NCBI GenBank assembly: GCA_963995525.1
Contig: OZ023217.1
Coordinates: 2,138,627 to 2,202,626 of the forward strand
DNA from: Escarpia spicata
Taxonomy: Eukaryota > Annelida > Polychaeta > Sabellida > Siboglinidae
Reading direction: 5' to 3'
DNA length: 64,000 bases
The DNA itself: not shown here
How positions within the stretch are numbered: position 1 is the first letter of the stretch
Text below: more notes on this DNA, generated by a model
Told to the model about the DNA's origin: nothing
Databases searched by the model: none
What the model saw: the letters and a program-made list of their open reading frames with translations, nothing else

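Overview
The window is a 64 kb piece of one very large plus-strand animal gene, a hemicentin (HMCN) orthologue. I could assemble 44 exons (8,718 coding bases, about 2,906 codons, 13.6% of the window), all on the + strand and all joined in frame. The window starts inside the gene, so the signal peptide, VWA domain and first Ig domains lie upstream. It ends inside the exon that finishes the G2F domain, just before the expected EGF modules. The domain order is 25 Ig (I-set) domains, six thrombospondin type-1 repeats and a nidogen-like G2F beta-barrel, the same order as the C-terminal half of vertebrate hemicentin-1. Every domain starts and ends in phase 1, and every split Ig domain sums to a multiple of three. 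There are no prokaryotic features, rRNA or tRNA genes.

Organism: an animal with GC-rich exons, AT-rich introns of about 0.4-5.6 kb, a family of tRNA-derived SINEs, several non-LTR retrotransposon fragments, many small inverted-repeat transposons, and an exceptional load of minisatellites. I favour a marine invertebrate. From memory, minisatellites that straddle intron-exon borders were described in amphioxus (the 'mirage' minisatellites of the Adh locus), so a cephalochordate is my first guess. Other marine invertebrates are not excluded.

Layout: 1-4,732 holds Ig1-Ig2, both split. 4,733-8,425 is a 60-bp minisatellite intron with a LINE inside. 8,426-33,142 holds Ig3-Ig19, nearly all single-exon domains; Ig9 is split by an intron carrying a decayed repeat-family gene. 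33,143-53,158 holds Ig20-Ig25, all split, with the largest arrays (58-bp array at 37.6-41.0 kb, about 60-bp array at 43-45 kb, 40-bp arrays at 49.3-50.0 and 50.6-51.9 kb). 55,076-59,826 holds six one-exon TSP1 repeats. 61,238-64,000 holds four G2F exons.

The most striking feature is that at least eight independent minisatellites in this one gene have a repeat unit containing a splice site. Six duplicate a 3' splice site plus the first bases of the next exon, and two duplicate the end of an exon plus its 5' splice site. They differ in sequence and unit length (about 35-68 bp), so they arose separately at different introns. In every case the real exon lies at the edge of its array. Decoy copies would mostly lead to in-frame stop codons, but the last three acceptors of the 60-bp array keep the frame open and could give isoforms differing by 20-residue steps.
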